The notes beneath the pieces are model-generated. The model had not been told where the DNA came from, made no database searches, and saw nothing but the letters and a program-made list of their open reading frames with translations. Of a DNA stretch of 64,000 bases, positions 48,301 through 59,800 are shown piece by piece. Source of the stretch: Rhodamnia argentea (lineage: Eukaryota; Streptophyta; Magnoliopsida; Myrtales; Myrtaceae); assembly GCF_020921035.1 (NCBI RefSeq), contig NC_063154.1, positions 17,209,861 to 17,273,860 on the forward strand, read 5' to 3'. The position numbers were made by a program, and so were the translations under genes. Position 1 is the first letter of the stretch. Each line of letters opens with the position of its first letter.

Positions 48301-50197
48301 TACTTGACTTGATAGTGATATGGCCTGAAATTTTGATAAAAGAAAAACAAGCCAGATAAGCATGTTAGTTAAATCAATCCGCTGAACCATAATGCTGCGC
48401 ACATTCCACAAAAGATAGAACATGGCCTCACCCTCATGGTGGATGCAAAAGGGAAAAAACAGAATGTTGAAAAGTTCTGGCAGTGAACAACTGTAGCTTA
48501 CATAAAATACGAACATAATCTAAAAAGAAATTAACTGATGATGTATGCTATGTTAATGGACCAAAAGACTAATTGACTCAACTTTATAGAGAACCACCAG
48601 AGACGTGACATAATTCGCCCCCACAAACTTTTAAGAAAGATAAAACACATAAATTATAGTAAAGCTGGAGAAGTTGGATGTACTTTGTAATTTGAGACTT
48701 ACAGAAGTCAACTAAGATTGAAAGGAAGATTGCCAATATTATTGTAAGACCTGGCAGCTAAAGCAACTTCTGAACAAATTCAACATGTGTGCAGACAGGG
48801 CATCAAAAGTTGGATATATCTCCTTAACTAAACAGGTTATTACAGAAAATCCCACAAATTGTCTATCAAAAGATAGTTGCTCCAATCAACAGTAAAATAC
48901 CACAAGCCCAACCTTCACGAGATTTTTATGAACAGATAACAAAAGGATTCTATCTAGAAGACTAAAACTTACCTCATCGTAATTACCACGGGCATAGTTT
49001 AGAGTTGCATCACCAAGCATTCGTGTGATTCCTGGACTGAGCTTATTTCTTGACCCTTTTCTCCTACCCCTCTTCTTAGTCTGCAAGAAGATAAAAACAA
49101 ATTAATACACCAATCATTGTGTTCTCCACAGTAGTATCGCCTGCATAGCCCTCAACTCTGGGTAGTTGAACATTCTTAATAGAGCTTCAGCAAGATACAG
49201 AATTTGGTTGCAGCCATATGAGAGGAAGCCACTGGAGGCGAATGCAACCATTCCAGCATAAGAATATGAATATTGAATACAATAATGATCATACCATCTA
49301 TCATGTTACCACAAAAAAATAGGATACAAGATGCAATTCCACAAAGATATATTCCATTACGGACTAAATCAAAGTATACAATCCCTATTTCGCCGAGAAA
49401 ACAATGATAAACTCAATAATCAGAAGCGCCACAATTGTATCAGTGTTAGACTAAACATGTAGCTTGAAAAAAGACTAAACATGTAGGACTTCTCCAAAGA
49501 TTAAGCACCAATGGGATGCTAGCATTGATATCTCATCACTCTCAAAATTCACTGAATATTCTCCTACCCATTCCAGAGTGCACTCACTTTTCCATGATTT
49601 AGATTTACATTTTCACTGATTGAATGGCAATTGCAAAGACAAACCCGACCTTTTTCGATTTTCTACGAGAACCGTAGTTCATTGCTTCCATAATCTCCTC
49701 AAAGGTCGCTCCGGGATTCTCCTCTACATGAGCCTTCTTCGTGCATCTTTCACTGCAAAAAAAAAAAAAAAAAAAAGGGAACATTCAGTTAGTAACATAA
49801 GCACAAATCATGACAAAACTCAGTAACATCCAGCCCAAACAAAATGAAAATCTCCATACAATTGAGAGCTATCCAGGCCTTTTCGTTTCTTCTCGGCCAA
49901 TGCTTCATACTCAAGGCGCTGGAATTGCTGGTAAGGTTGGAGTCCGGAATCGTCGTCTTTCGTGAAATCTAGGGGGTCCATTCCACTTCCGAATTGGAAA
50001 ACATACTCGCCAACGTCATCATCATCTTCTTCTTCTTCTCCCCCCTCCTCCTCTTCTTCCAGCAACCCCTCCCCTTCTACGAGTTTTCCTTCTTCTGTCA
50101 ATACAGGTTCTCCTACTGGGGCCTGATGACCTTCTACGTCCACCGGGAGCGCACCATCGTCTTCCATAGAAGTTACCACAATCCCCTCACTTTCCAT
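33349..50197 (-). CDS. TFIIIC TPR subunit (GTF3C3/TFC4-like), complete 18-exon gene
   Basis: Likely the TPR scaffold of TFIIIC, which recruits TFIIIB and RNA polymerase III to tRNA and 5S genes. Exons from 5' to 3': 50197-49860, 49752-49650, 49080-48973, 48324-48143, 47401-47206, 46019-45774, 44405-44262, 42922-42844, 42330-42217, 42130-41964, 41649-41531, 39662-39539, 39453-39370, 39177-39051, 37144-37030, 35180-34990, 34880-34768, 33615-33349. All phases fit: 2817 nt, 938 aa. The N terminus has an acidic run (EEEEEGGEEEEDDDD), then MDPLDF, YEALAEKKRKG and a basic KKRGRRKGSRNK. TPRs follow (NYARGNYDEAISLSSQVVRL, PNLPDPYDTLGRIYDDLG, ARYCLSKAITADPQDVSLL). A middle basic segment (KTKKRLPRKVLFERAKILDD) precedes C-terminal TPRs that end AYNLHLIYKQSGASDLARQV. 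Exon 8 (79 nt) is too short for an ORF search. Start set at MESEGIVVTS; an upstream in-frame ATG at 50251 is less likely. Confidence 0.94.
33911..33970 (+). mobile_element. Tiny retroposition scar: 8 bp + A18 between 17-bp duplications
   Basis: ACTCCTGAACCTAACAG occurs at 33911-33927 and identically at 33954-33970. Between them lie only CTTTACCC (33928-33935) and a run of 18 A. This is the pattern of an extremely 5'-truncated LINE (or SINE) insertion. It sits in the last intron of the TFIIIC gene, antisense to it. Confidence 0.85.
34100..34380. repeat. Purine-rich inverted-repeat remnant in TFIIIC intron 17
   Basis: TCCCTCCAAATCC is mirrored by GGATTTGGAGGGA within 30 bases, and TGGTTTGGATGGAGG has a counterpart GGATCCAAAC near 34380. 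It looks like a decayed MITE; ends not defined. Confidence 0.35.
39838..39890 (+). repeat. G-run tract with quadruplex potential in TFIIIC intron
   Basis: A dense series of G runs of three to eight (GGGGCTGGGGGAGGGG, then GGGGGGGGTGGGACGGGAGG). It lies in intron 11 on the strand that is template for the TFIIIC gene. Confidence 0.6.
40856..41181 (-). mobile_element. TRIM-like miniature LTR element 1 (TFIIIC intron 11)
   Basis: Two direct repeats of about 100-110 bp, 40856-40966 and 41081-41181, both end (plus strand) in CAACTGATGTGGGATAACC then CCAAC. On the minus strand this is a TGTTGGGGTTATCCCACATC LTR start. Just inside the 5' LTR (minus strand) lies TAGTATTAGAGTCC, close to the tRNA-Met primer site TGGTATCAGAGCC. 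Just before the 3' LTR is a purine tract, GTGAGAGGGAGAT. The interior is only about 114 bp with no ORF. Size and layout fit a terminal-repeat retrotransposon in miniature, moderately decayed. Confidence 0.7.
42999..43289 (-). mobile_element. TRIM-like miniature LTR element 2 (TFIIIC intron 7)
   Basis: Direct repeats 42999-43085 and 43202-43289 share GAGATTTTGT, CTAAAAGCTT, ATGAAGGC and TTAATTATTCTATCA. On the minus strand each starts TGATAGAATAATTAA. Next to the upstream repeat the interior reads TGATATTAGAACAGAAGATC then CTGAGTTCC, a diverged tRNA-Met primer site of the TGGTATCAGAGC type. The interior ends in GTGAGAGAGAG directly before the second LTR. The internal region is about 116 bp. 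Same orientation as the host gene. Confidence 0.75.
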
Positions 50198-50249
50198 CGA
50201 GACTATATAAAACAATCCCAAGAGAAACATAATCACATCACACAATCCC

Positions 50250-50800
50250 AAAAACGAGGCCTAATTGTACACATGAAAAAAAAAAATTATCGTTACTATG
50301 AATTTCAATACCAGCACCAATTTTGAAAGCTGTCAAATAAGTTCCTTAACTATCATATTCGTTCACATTCTAGCCCAGTGGCACCGACCGTTTACAATGA
50401 AGATTAGTCTGCTTATGTAAGTGGCCAGCATTCACTACTAAATACATAATAATCACTACCAGATGGTCACAGAGATGGGAGATGGACTCGCACTGCAGGT
50501 CGCCCGAGCTTGGAGGGATGGGTTCGCCCTCGTTCGACACCCACGGCGGCTACGAGCGTCGGTTTCGCGCGAAAGTCAAGATCTTGAGAGAAAATTTGGA
50601 TCAATCTGAGTCGTTCGTGACCAGCTGGAGCGCCACTGGGTCGTCCGCCGTCGTCGCCGCCGTTCGCCAGCGGGGTTTAGGCGGAGCTACAGCCGGTAGG
50701 GCCGGAAACAGGGAAGCGGAAAATCGAAGAAGAGAGAGAACAAGGGAAAAGGGGAAAAAACCAGGAAATGGCAACCTTTGTTTTTGTCTTTATTTTCCTT
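50250..50800 (-). promoter_or_regulatory. Presumed TFIIIC 5' leader and promoter region
   Basis: 50480-50760 is a GC-rich island, in contrast to the AT-rich flanks, and lies 300-560 bases upstream of the TFIIIC start. It could be a non-coding first exon with a leader intron, common in such genes. A plus-strand ORF of 108 codons at 50482-50808 within it has no recognisable domain and ends in repeats. Confidence 0.35.
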
Positions 50801-50949
50801 TTCATTAATTCTTTGCTTTTTATCTTATTTTCTAAATTTCATGACGCATGTAATTTTGCTTTTAGGTAACATTTCAATGTCATGTAAATCTATATGTAAT
50901 TTCCATGCCCCTTTTTCTCAAAGATTAAGCGTGACATTGTTTTATGGGC

Positions 50950-51501
50950 TAATACCACGAAAATTTCTAAATCGATACACTAGCTATGAATTTACCCCAA
51001 AATGTTTTTACTACAATAAACCCCAAAGCGATACATCTACAATAAATTTATCCAAAATTAATTCTATGATGGCCAAAATCTCCAAGCTAGCACACATGTG
51101 ACAAATTTAGCTCAAGCTATTTTTTTAATGATAAAAAATTTCAAATTGGTATATATGTGATAAATTTAACCTCCATTAGTTTCATTTAAATTGGGTTAGT
51201 ATCACGAAAAAAAAAACCCAAATTGATATATATGTGATCATCATAGGGTAAAAATCTCAAATCGGTACACCCATTAAGCGCTACATGTCATTTAATTTAA
51301 CAATTTAATGGTAAAATTTAACTGAAACTAACGGAGGGTAAATTTGTTATAAGTATACAAGTTTGAGGATTTTTTGTGGTCAAAAAAATAATTTTGGGTA
51401 AATTTATTTTAAATGTACAGTTTGAGATTTTTTATTGTCAGATAATAATTTGAAGTATATTTATGACAAATATAACAATTTGAAATTTTTCGTGATATTA
51501 A
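50950..51501. mobile_element. Family C inverted-repeat element
   Basis: The left end TAATACCACGAAAATTTC and the right end GAAATTTTTCGTGATATTA are inverted copies. Both arms are made of CGGTACA...GTGATAAATTTACCC-type units pointing toward each other. No coding ORF of note. Partial units at 11722-11945 belong to the same family. Confidence 0.65.
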
Positions 51502-51681
51502 TCATATTTTATTGATGGAATCACATGAATGAATGCTTCTACAAAGTTTTAGCACAAAGTGATCTTCATAAGTTTTTGGTACTAATTATTTCAAAATTTT
51601 GTGATGCAAAATTTATGTCTCAAATGATATGGTTGAATAATTAGTTTTCGACAACTGAGAAATTGAGCTTAAACTCCTTCC

Positions 51682-51783
51682 CAAAATAGTGGAAGATCGG
51701 AGAAGAAGCATTGTGGTTAATTTTCACAAAACTCCAATCCTTTACGTTTAATCTCAAAATAGTGGAAGATCGGAGAAGAAGCA
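51682..51783. repeat. 29-bp direct repeat
   Basis: A 29-base word starting CAAAATAGTGGAAGATCGGA occurs at 51682-51710 and 51755-51783, 73 bases apart. Confidence 0.8.
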
Positions 51784-51884
51784 AATCAGAAGCCAAGGAT
51801 GAGAGGTGAAGAAAATTATGCTCACTTCCTTCTTATTTTGGTTTTTTAAGGAAAGTTTTTAATTTCACTTTAAAAGTTTACAAC

Positions 51885-52600
51885 CAATTAATTTTATGAA
51901 AGATTTACTTTAGTACCAAAATTTTCCAAAAGTAAAAAAATTGCAATTTCAATCCTAAACCTATTGTACAAATTTTTATCGAGTCCCCAATCCTTAAATT
52001 GCTCATATGTAGTCCTAGACCTTTGAGTGAAAATGCAATCAAGTCCTCCCACCCAAATTTCACATGAAATTGATGACATTCCAGTTATCTCAATCATATT
52101 ACGTGTCATGACAAATGATTTGACATGGACAATTTTAGACAAAACGTCATTATTTATGTTAATCTTATGCTTATTTTGTTTCCCATGCTATAATAATCTA
52201 GTTCCACCCCAAGTTTATTTGGCATGTGCATTTCTCAGTCCGTTAATTTCACATAATGCAATATACAAGATCACTTGTCCACGGGTTTTAATGGACTTAA
52301 AATGGATTATGGTGTCTGTGGCAAAGAAGAAAAATGACTTTATCAAAATAACTATCTTTCCAAAACCTTAGAGCCGAATCTTTACCACTAATTAGTTTTA
52401 TGAAAGATTAATGCGAAAAAAAATTTAACAGAGAAAAATTGTTATTTCAGTCCCACATCCATTGTATGATTTAAATTCAAGTCTAAATTTTTAAATTTAT
52501 CCAATATAGTTCTAGAAATTGAAGTAAAAAGGCAATCAAATCCTCCCACCCAAATCTTGCCTAAAATTATTGATGTGGTAGTTCAATCGTCGTCGGCTAT
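51885..52600. repeat. Two copies of a family D repeat
   Basis: Copy one (from about 51895) and copy two (from about 52393) share TTTATGAAAGATTA/TTTAC, 'caatttcaatcc' versus 'ttatttcagtcc', CAATCAAGTCCTCCCACCCAA versus its near match, and a GATGACAT/GATGTGGTAGTTC continuation. They are direct repeats about 500 bp apart; right arms unclear. Confidence 0.55.
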
Positions 52601-52919
52601 CCTAAGTGTTATGACCGGATAACTAACTTGGACAGGTTTAAACAAAACGATATGTGCGGTTTTCATACCTTCAATTTCACCCGTCACTCGAAGTTCGGTT
52701 TGCACGTGAGAGTGGATTTTAATATATGCAAACCACGTAATTTGTTTATGGTGTTTTAATGTGAATTATATTCATATAGTCTCTGTTCATCAATTAATTT
52801 GTTTTTTTGAACTTAAAATGATCTTTGGTTATACATGGCAAAGAAGAAAAACGAGTTTATTAAAAGCACTACCTTTCCAAAATCTCTCAATATTTTCTGT
52901 GACGTACGATACAAATGGC

Positions 52920-55387
52920 TCATGTTGTGTTGAATAGCTGAGGACAACTGCATACGGAGCAAAATGTCTGCAGACCCATGAGCAGAATGAGCACGACCGT
53001 GGCGAACATGGTGAGGAACTTCCAAGAAGAGTAGACGTACTTCCTCATGAGATTATAAGCCTTGACCTTTCGGGTGCTGTTGTAGTACCTGTTGACGTCT
53101 TGAATCGTCTTGTCCAGCTCCGAGGCATTGCTTCTGGAACCTATGGATTTGATCATTCCGTTGAAGAGCTCCACGACCTTGTCGTCGCAGTTCAGATGGT
53201 TCGAGACGATGGACGCTCCCCTCAGTAGCTTCACGTCCTCGCAGGTGCCGATAATGCCGTACATCAACTCCGTGTATCGCGTCAGAATCAAGGGACTGCT
53301 CTGCGATATCATCTCGTAGGCCACGAGGTTTCGCAGCAAGACCTCAGTGGTGGGATTCAAAACGATCCGGGGGAGCTTCAGAGTAGCAGTTTTCTGATCG
53401 AACTCGATGGTTCTGATACCTCCTTCAGCCGAGCGCACCTTGATCCCGACGCCATGGAGCTTCGACACCGTGGGAATCATAACGATTTCATGAGAAGGGT
53501 TGTTCCGGAGGCAGTCGGAGCATCCGGGTATTAGTTGCATTACCGATTGAATTAACTTGTAGATGAGCACGATCGGCAGCCTCAGCTTCTTCATGAAAGA
53601 GAATTTCGATAACTCTTTCCATGCTTCAGTGACTTTTGGTGCTGGTACCGATACCTTGTTGATCAAATGGCCAGATCTTGCACCTGTTGAAATTTTTTTT
53701 TTACTTTTATTCCCTTCTTGGGAAAAACAAAAGTGTTGGGACGTTGTTTATTTTGAAGAAATCACCATCTATCTCGCTTCTTTCTAAATCCTTCTTGATT
53801 AGTCTTGACTATTCATATTTTCATTTTTTGGTAAAAAAACTATTCATATTTTCAATGTCTAATTCATATGACTGCTTGTGTCTCGATATTTTGTCAATTC
53901 CCAAGATTCTATCTCCTTGAAATGCTAGGTAAATTAATGAGTCATTTATTAGTAAAATCAAGATTCATGTATTATGCATATATAAAGGCAAGTGTTGTAA
54001 TAGTTATTTAGTGCAACGACAAAGGAGTCACAATAAAATAGCCCATTGGTCTCCTTCATTGAGTGTTATGTGAGAGTTACCGATCAAGTTGTCGATCTAA
54101 GTTTAAAGTTACTAACGATTGACTGTCATTGAAACTTTTTGACGCTTTTGAAGTTCAACGGTTCACACCCCTTATTGATAGGAAACATCGGATCCTGCTG
54201 CCTAGCGATCGAGCGGGGGTCTAGGGGCAGCACCTCAGAGTTGTCAAAGAGTCTTCATAATTTGGGCCTATATTTTATTAGTAGTTTGACTTGGGTTCAT
54301 AAACAATTACTGCTATATGTATATACTCTTTTTCGCTTGTAATGGTGTGATCAGAAAGGTGCAATGTGCTAATTATAATGAAATTCTTTATAAGGTGTAA
54401 TCCTAATTTAAGGGTGAATCAAGATAAATCTTATGTCTGAATTCTTATTTATCGTTTTTACGCTCTATTTCGTTACGATTCTATGCCGAATCCTAACAAA
54501 AAAGCAAAAGGGACACATCATCAACTCTTGCATGGCATGGGGAATGAAAACTAACCTCCAAGCTCATTCTTCTTCGTCTGTACTGCTTCTGGGACTGTTC
54601 TCCTCAAGATAAGATTGTAAAGGAGATCGAGCAAATGCTTATAATGGCGAACAGCTTCAGAGGGCGAGCACCTTTCTAGTCCGAGAGGCGATATCGCTTT
54701 GCAGAACCTGATCAACATCACCCCGAGCTCCCTATCTATAGACTCATCTTCTCCATTTTCGCTCACTTCATTCGTCGAATTCTTTGACTGCAGCATTATT
54801 TTCCGCAGCACAAAGGTCGGAATTTGATTCTCCACCATCATCACGTCTTTGACAATGGAGTCTCGGGTCATCGGTACGATCCCCCCTCGATCGTCATCCC
54901 CAGTTGGGTCTTCCTTGCTCCGAATACTGGCCGACTTATCCCGGTCCATTTTCTCTCGCTTGTCCTTGTAACCATACAGTAGGTCGAGCAAGAACAAGCT
55001 GTCGATGGTAATGACCCACTTCAGAGTGTCCGTGCCGACTTCCAGGTGCATCTGGTAGCTCGCGCGGATTTTCCCCTCCTGCTCTTCGAGCAAACCAGCG
55101 ATTAAATCAAATGCAGGGAGCTTCAGCACCGCGCGTGCCCGTCGGGCTGCGGCCAGCTTGGGGTTCTCTGTCTGGTAGAGCTGTGGCCAGAAGTGGTGGT
55201 ACGGTCCCAGCGCGACATGGTGCGGGACGTAGGCCTCGAGCTTCGCCGAGCTGATCGATTCCGGCACGCGGTGGACAGAGACCAGGGTCTCGATGTCGAT
55301 CCCATGATCGAGGGCGTCTCGGATGTGTTCCACCCATTGCTCTTCGCTAAGGCTCGAGTTGATGATGGAGGTCGACGACGAGGACAT
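52920..55387 (-). CDS. DUF247 / UPF0481 family protein
   Basis: Two exons: 55387-54556 (832 nt) and 53683-52920 (764 nt), joined in phase 1 to give 531 aa. The DUF247 family is plant-specific and large, with poorly known biochemistry (some grass members are self-incompatibility factors). N-terminal landmarks: VHRVPESISSAKLEAYVPHH, VALGPYHHF near residues 40-65, and MTRDSIVKDVMMVENQIPTF near 175-195, the usual conserved DUF247 blocks. Exon 2 has GIKVRSAEGGIRTIEFD, LPRIVLNPTTEVLLRNLVAYE, and TRYTELMYGIIGTCEDVKLL. A C-terminal membrane anchor (FLTMFATVVLILLMGLQTF, about residues 500-518) places it at a membrane. The single intron (872 bp) contains AT-rich, LTR-like sequence. The frame is intact, so it is probably functional. 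Confidence 0.9.
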
Positions 55388-56877
55388 GCTTGTTCGACGA
55401 GGTTTCGAGAGCTAACTTAGTACATGGAATATTACATGGGTATCTTTTATTCGCGGACACATTCATCTTATCTATCATTGCAATGACGGGAGAAAACAAA
55501 AGGCTGAGCTTCGTGGCGATTACGAAGGTGACCGTTGAATTGTATTAGGATTGAAGTGGGGGCAAGTGGCAGAGATTTTTTGGCTGTTCTGCTGGGAATG
55601 AGAGTGACTATCTTGAAGAATCAAGGGCAGTCGGCTGAATGATCAACACTCGAGAGCTTGGTCCGATGCGATAAGATTCCTTGTTCGAATCACAACGGTC
55701 CCCCACACAAAATAAACGCGAAAGTTAGTCTCGCCACGTTGCAATGGAGCCTTACCCACCAACCATGTTTTGTTCATTTAGCTATACATTAAACTTGATT
55801 AGAAAAATGCTGGAATTTCTGCTGAATTTCAATTAAAAAAAAAAACAAAGTGCATAGCAAGTGGGAGGATTTGCCCGCTTGGAAGACTACTTAGTCTTGT
55901 TTCCATTCAACTAAATCATGTGAATGAACCCTATCAAAATGAGCTTTTGTCTTGTATTCATTGCACTCAAAGAAGACTTTGGTTTTATTAGGGTTTGGGG
56001 TGTGGCAAGAAAGACTTAGGAGTTCATTCAAACCACAAGGTTTTGAACTTTCCTACGACGGCAGCTTCTTTTTGTCTCGGGCTATCTTGATTCTTGACAT
56101 GGGCTGTAGCTGAAACCCTGCCTCAGAATCGCACGTAAACCATAGAGAATCCTGATTTGGAAAGCTTTCTGCCGCGACCTTCCTAGAGGTGAAACGACGC
56201 AAGAAATGCTAATGGATTACTAAGTCTCAAGACATAGCGCGGACGCTCCCAAGTCTACACCAACCGTTATTTTTCGGGTCTACCATAGAGAATCCTGATT
56301 TGGAAAGCCTTCCTTGTGTTCAGTATTTTGTTTCTTTCTGCAGCTTTTCTTCCCAACCCGATGCTTGGCTGCTGAAAAAAGAAGCTTTCATATGTTCTTG
56401 GATTAGCATTAAGATGAACAAACTGATGAACTTACACCCTCATGATCTTATCTAAGTGTACTAGTGATTGCTACTGGCTTCCCATCACATCTCACCGAGG
56501 GTTTATATATAAAGCCGACTCCAATATTACTTGCAAACAACACCATTCAAACTGAGAGATATATGTTGATTCATTGAACATTCGTCTTGGCAAGAACCTG
56601 AGTAGGATTTACAGTTTTTTACTAGATGCAGAAATCTATATACCAGCATTACAATGACATGGAAGTATGGTCATAGATCAAAAATCAAACCTTTTATTGA
56701 TAAGGCAAATAAAAACCGGTCCTCTTGGATTGGTTGGAATGAAATGTAAGAACAAACTAAAACGTACTAGAGTTCAGATTGTATTCCTTTATTAATCAAA
56801 ACATGACAGGAATTAACCACGGCAACGAACAAGCTAACGAAATGTTATTCCCACTACCCACTCTTAAACTTGTGGAT
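55388..56877. other. Intergenic with a 27-bp direct repeat
   Basis: No gene seen. A 27-base word starting ACCATAGAGAATCCTGATTT occurs at 56139-56165 and 56282-56308. Near 55650-55695 TTGTTCGAATCACAAC resembles a tRNA B-box, but the rest of a tRNA is absent. Confidence 0.45.
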
Positions 56878-59800
56878 CTACAGAGGGTAGTAATGAATCC
56901 ATCTGCGGAACATCTTGTAACATTCTCTGCGTTTGTATTCTGGTAGCGAGTGACCAGCACCCTGTATCAATGCCGTTAAGACGGACACAAGTATCATGAC
57001 ACCACCGAAGTCTGAGTTCTCTTACCTTTAATGTTGCATAGGTCAATTGGTATCCGTAGTCTGCATACTTCCTCGTGTTCCTATTAAAACATGGTGAAAT
57101 CGGAAGCTCTTACATCATCCGAGGACTGAAAACGGGAGAATGGAAAAGTAAGTAAAAACTGGAAGCTTGCAGTAGACCAAATTCTTTGTGAGCTTACCCC
57201 GCAACTTGGTCATCTACAAACCACGGTCCCCAATCTCTATCCACTGCCAAATCAAGCCATTTTATCCACTCTTCGATAGCGTTATGTGGTATAAGCATGT
57301 CGTGATCACCACTGTGAAGAACAAGTTACTCATCACCAGTCAAACGAAGTGATTTCTGTATTTTTGTTGAATTTCACAGTTGTTGAAATGTTCCTAGACT
57401 ATTGCAGTCATTGGTTTTAGAAGTTTTAACCTGAAAACTAGAACTTGCATGCCCAGACGGGTGAGATTATTATGATAATCGAGAACATTGGTGACATCTT
57501 CATTGTAGGCTAATGAATTATTACACCTGAAGAATTCACCGACGGACCCCTGCAAATTGATGGAATAAGATACACCTATTTGCTAGTTTTCTCAAGGGGG
57601 AATAAATTTGAACGATGAGGTCATGGGCCAGACATGGACATACCGGTCGAACATGAAGAGCTTCTTGTACGCCTGGATAATTACCCCATATATCAACAAA
57701 TAGATAATTGAAGTACTGTCACATTCATCAAAAGAGTCAGAGAGAGAGAGACCTTGCACCAAAGATCGTGAGGTCTCAGTAGCGACACGAGATAATCCTT
57801 GGTGAACTCTTCAATGCAACTCCGTGCTTCTCTTTGCTTGATAGTGCTAATTTGAAAGCTTCTTTCGGTTTTGGTGAAATGAAAGCACAAACAGGGTCAA
57901 GAACATTTGTTTCGCTGATCAATTCAAATAGCTGCAAATAAGACAGAAAGAACCAAACATCTCTGCTCAAATTTCATGTTCAATAAATCTCAAACCCAAA
58001 AAGAGTTAGGGAGAGAAAAACAGAACCAGTCTACTTCTAATGCATCCATAAATGATGCACATTCTCTAACCTCGTCGTACGCTGCCAGATCCTCTGTGCA
58101 GTTCGCGTTCGTTGAATCCACATAATTCCCACCACAATGTATTTCTAAATCCTGATAATCAAGATATGAATTTGATCATACCTCAGGACTCACAAATGCT
58201 CAACTGGAAGTTCTCACATGATTTTTTGTTCAGTACCTCATAAAGTGCATCTGAAATGAGGGCCAACCTATGAGCGAATGGAACTTTTGAGTTCGTTTCA
58301 AGAGCAGCGTACGTTTGGGGACATGATAGTATCATTCCCTGAAAATGATTCAACAGAGAAGACAGTACATCAAGATAAGATGCAGTGTATGCCCAAATTT
58401 AAGAAGGAAAAGTTAAGATGAGGAGCAAGCTTTTTCCGTACCTTAAGGTGGAAACATGGTTTAAGTCCAGCTTCATTCCTGCAAGTTTGCAACAAGAACA
58501 GAGAAAAATATATATTTCATAATCCACCCATAGATGTGGACAGGTGACAACATCCATGTTTATCCCATTCAATAGGGCTAGAGAAGAATTTATTGCCTTG
58601 TAGAATCGCTGTAGCAACCATGGTAGGATATAAACCAGCGTAAGAATCGCTACCAACAAACACTGGATTGGTTTCGAAACTTGGATGAGCCGCCAACCAC
58701 TGCATCACATCTATAAATTAGAATTCATTTCACATCCAACTTTTTTCATACATTATGATACAGCCACCATGATCTGTGAAGTATTCTACTCACGTTTCTT
58801 AAGAATGCCTGCATCTGTGCAGAATTCAATGCGTCTGTGGATTTGTACGCTGACGTCGTCGTTGCATAGGAGAAACCCGCACCAACCGGTGCATCTATGG
58901 AGATAATGTTGGCTGTCTGATAATTTTTGGGGGGAAAAGTCAGTATGAACTCAATAAGAGGACAGTATTTAAATTCGATAGAGATGCGGTAATGGGTTAA
59001 ATATTTCCAAATCGAGGGAAAATTTATTACTTCACAGTTTACCTGTCCACGCATTTGACTCGTAGAGTAACGTCGGCAACCCCCAATGTAGTCGGTAACA
59101 TTGAATTTCAGTGGACCTGCATATGGCAGACATCAAGATACTGTATGTAAACACCTACTTGAGCACATTTGCAGCATCATAATGAAATAATGATACAATA
59201 CTATATAGGAGGAATAATGAAGAAGAAGAACTGACCGATCTGGTACAAGAAGGCGTTCAAACCCGAATGCCTGGGGCCTCCGTTCATGAAAAGCAGAAGA
59301 GGGTCAGCTCCAGGATTACTTATGGACCGCACGAAGTAGTAGAACAACTCGACCTCCCCCACACTAATATATCTGCATCAACCAAAATATCAACTTAAGA
59401 TCACTTTAAAATTCAAATCCATCCCTGCCTTCTGAGGCCAATTTTACTTGTAGTACAGTCATATTAGCAGTTGCCCAATTTCAAGAGTGAACGGAAGCAA
59501 ACTGGGATTACCCGGTAACTCCTTACTAAGCAAAATTCTTTGTAAGGTTGGTCATTCTACAGTAGGTGTGAATGCTGCTATGGAAAGTTAGGACAACCTC
59601 ATGACTAAAGTATCATGGGTAGAGAAAAGTTTGGTGCAGGATATATAGTAGGTCAGTCCATCAGAATGAGTTGATTTATCTGCTTGTGCACAATATGAAT
59701 CTAGATGGGCTTCATCATCCTTAACAAAACACAATTACACTAGCTAGCAGGAAAAACTATTACACAAGATTTCTGACATGAGTCTGTGTGTGCTAGAAGA

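Noticed and set aside
50482..50808. Plus-strand 108-codon ORF as a divergent gene
   Set aside because: No family features; the GC-rich island is better explained as the TFIIIC leader/promoter.
53684..54555. Possible solo LTR in the DUF247 intron
   Set aside because: AT-rich, with some LTR-like words near 54170-54260 (a GGGGGTCTAGGGGCAGC patch), but no TG...CA ends or target duplication could be identified.
55650..55695. tRNA-like B-box (GTTCGAATC)
   Set aside because: No matching A-box, acceptor stem or anticodon arm; at best a SINE relic.
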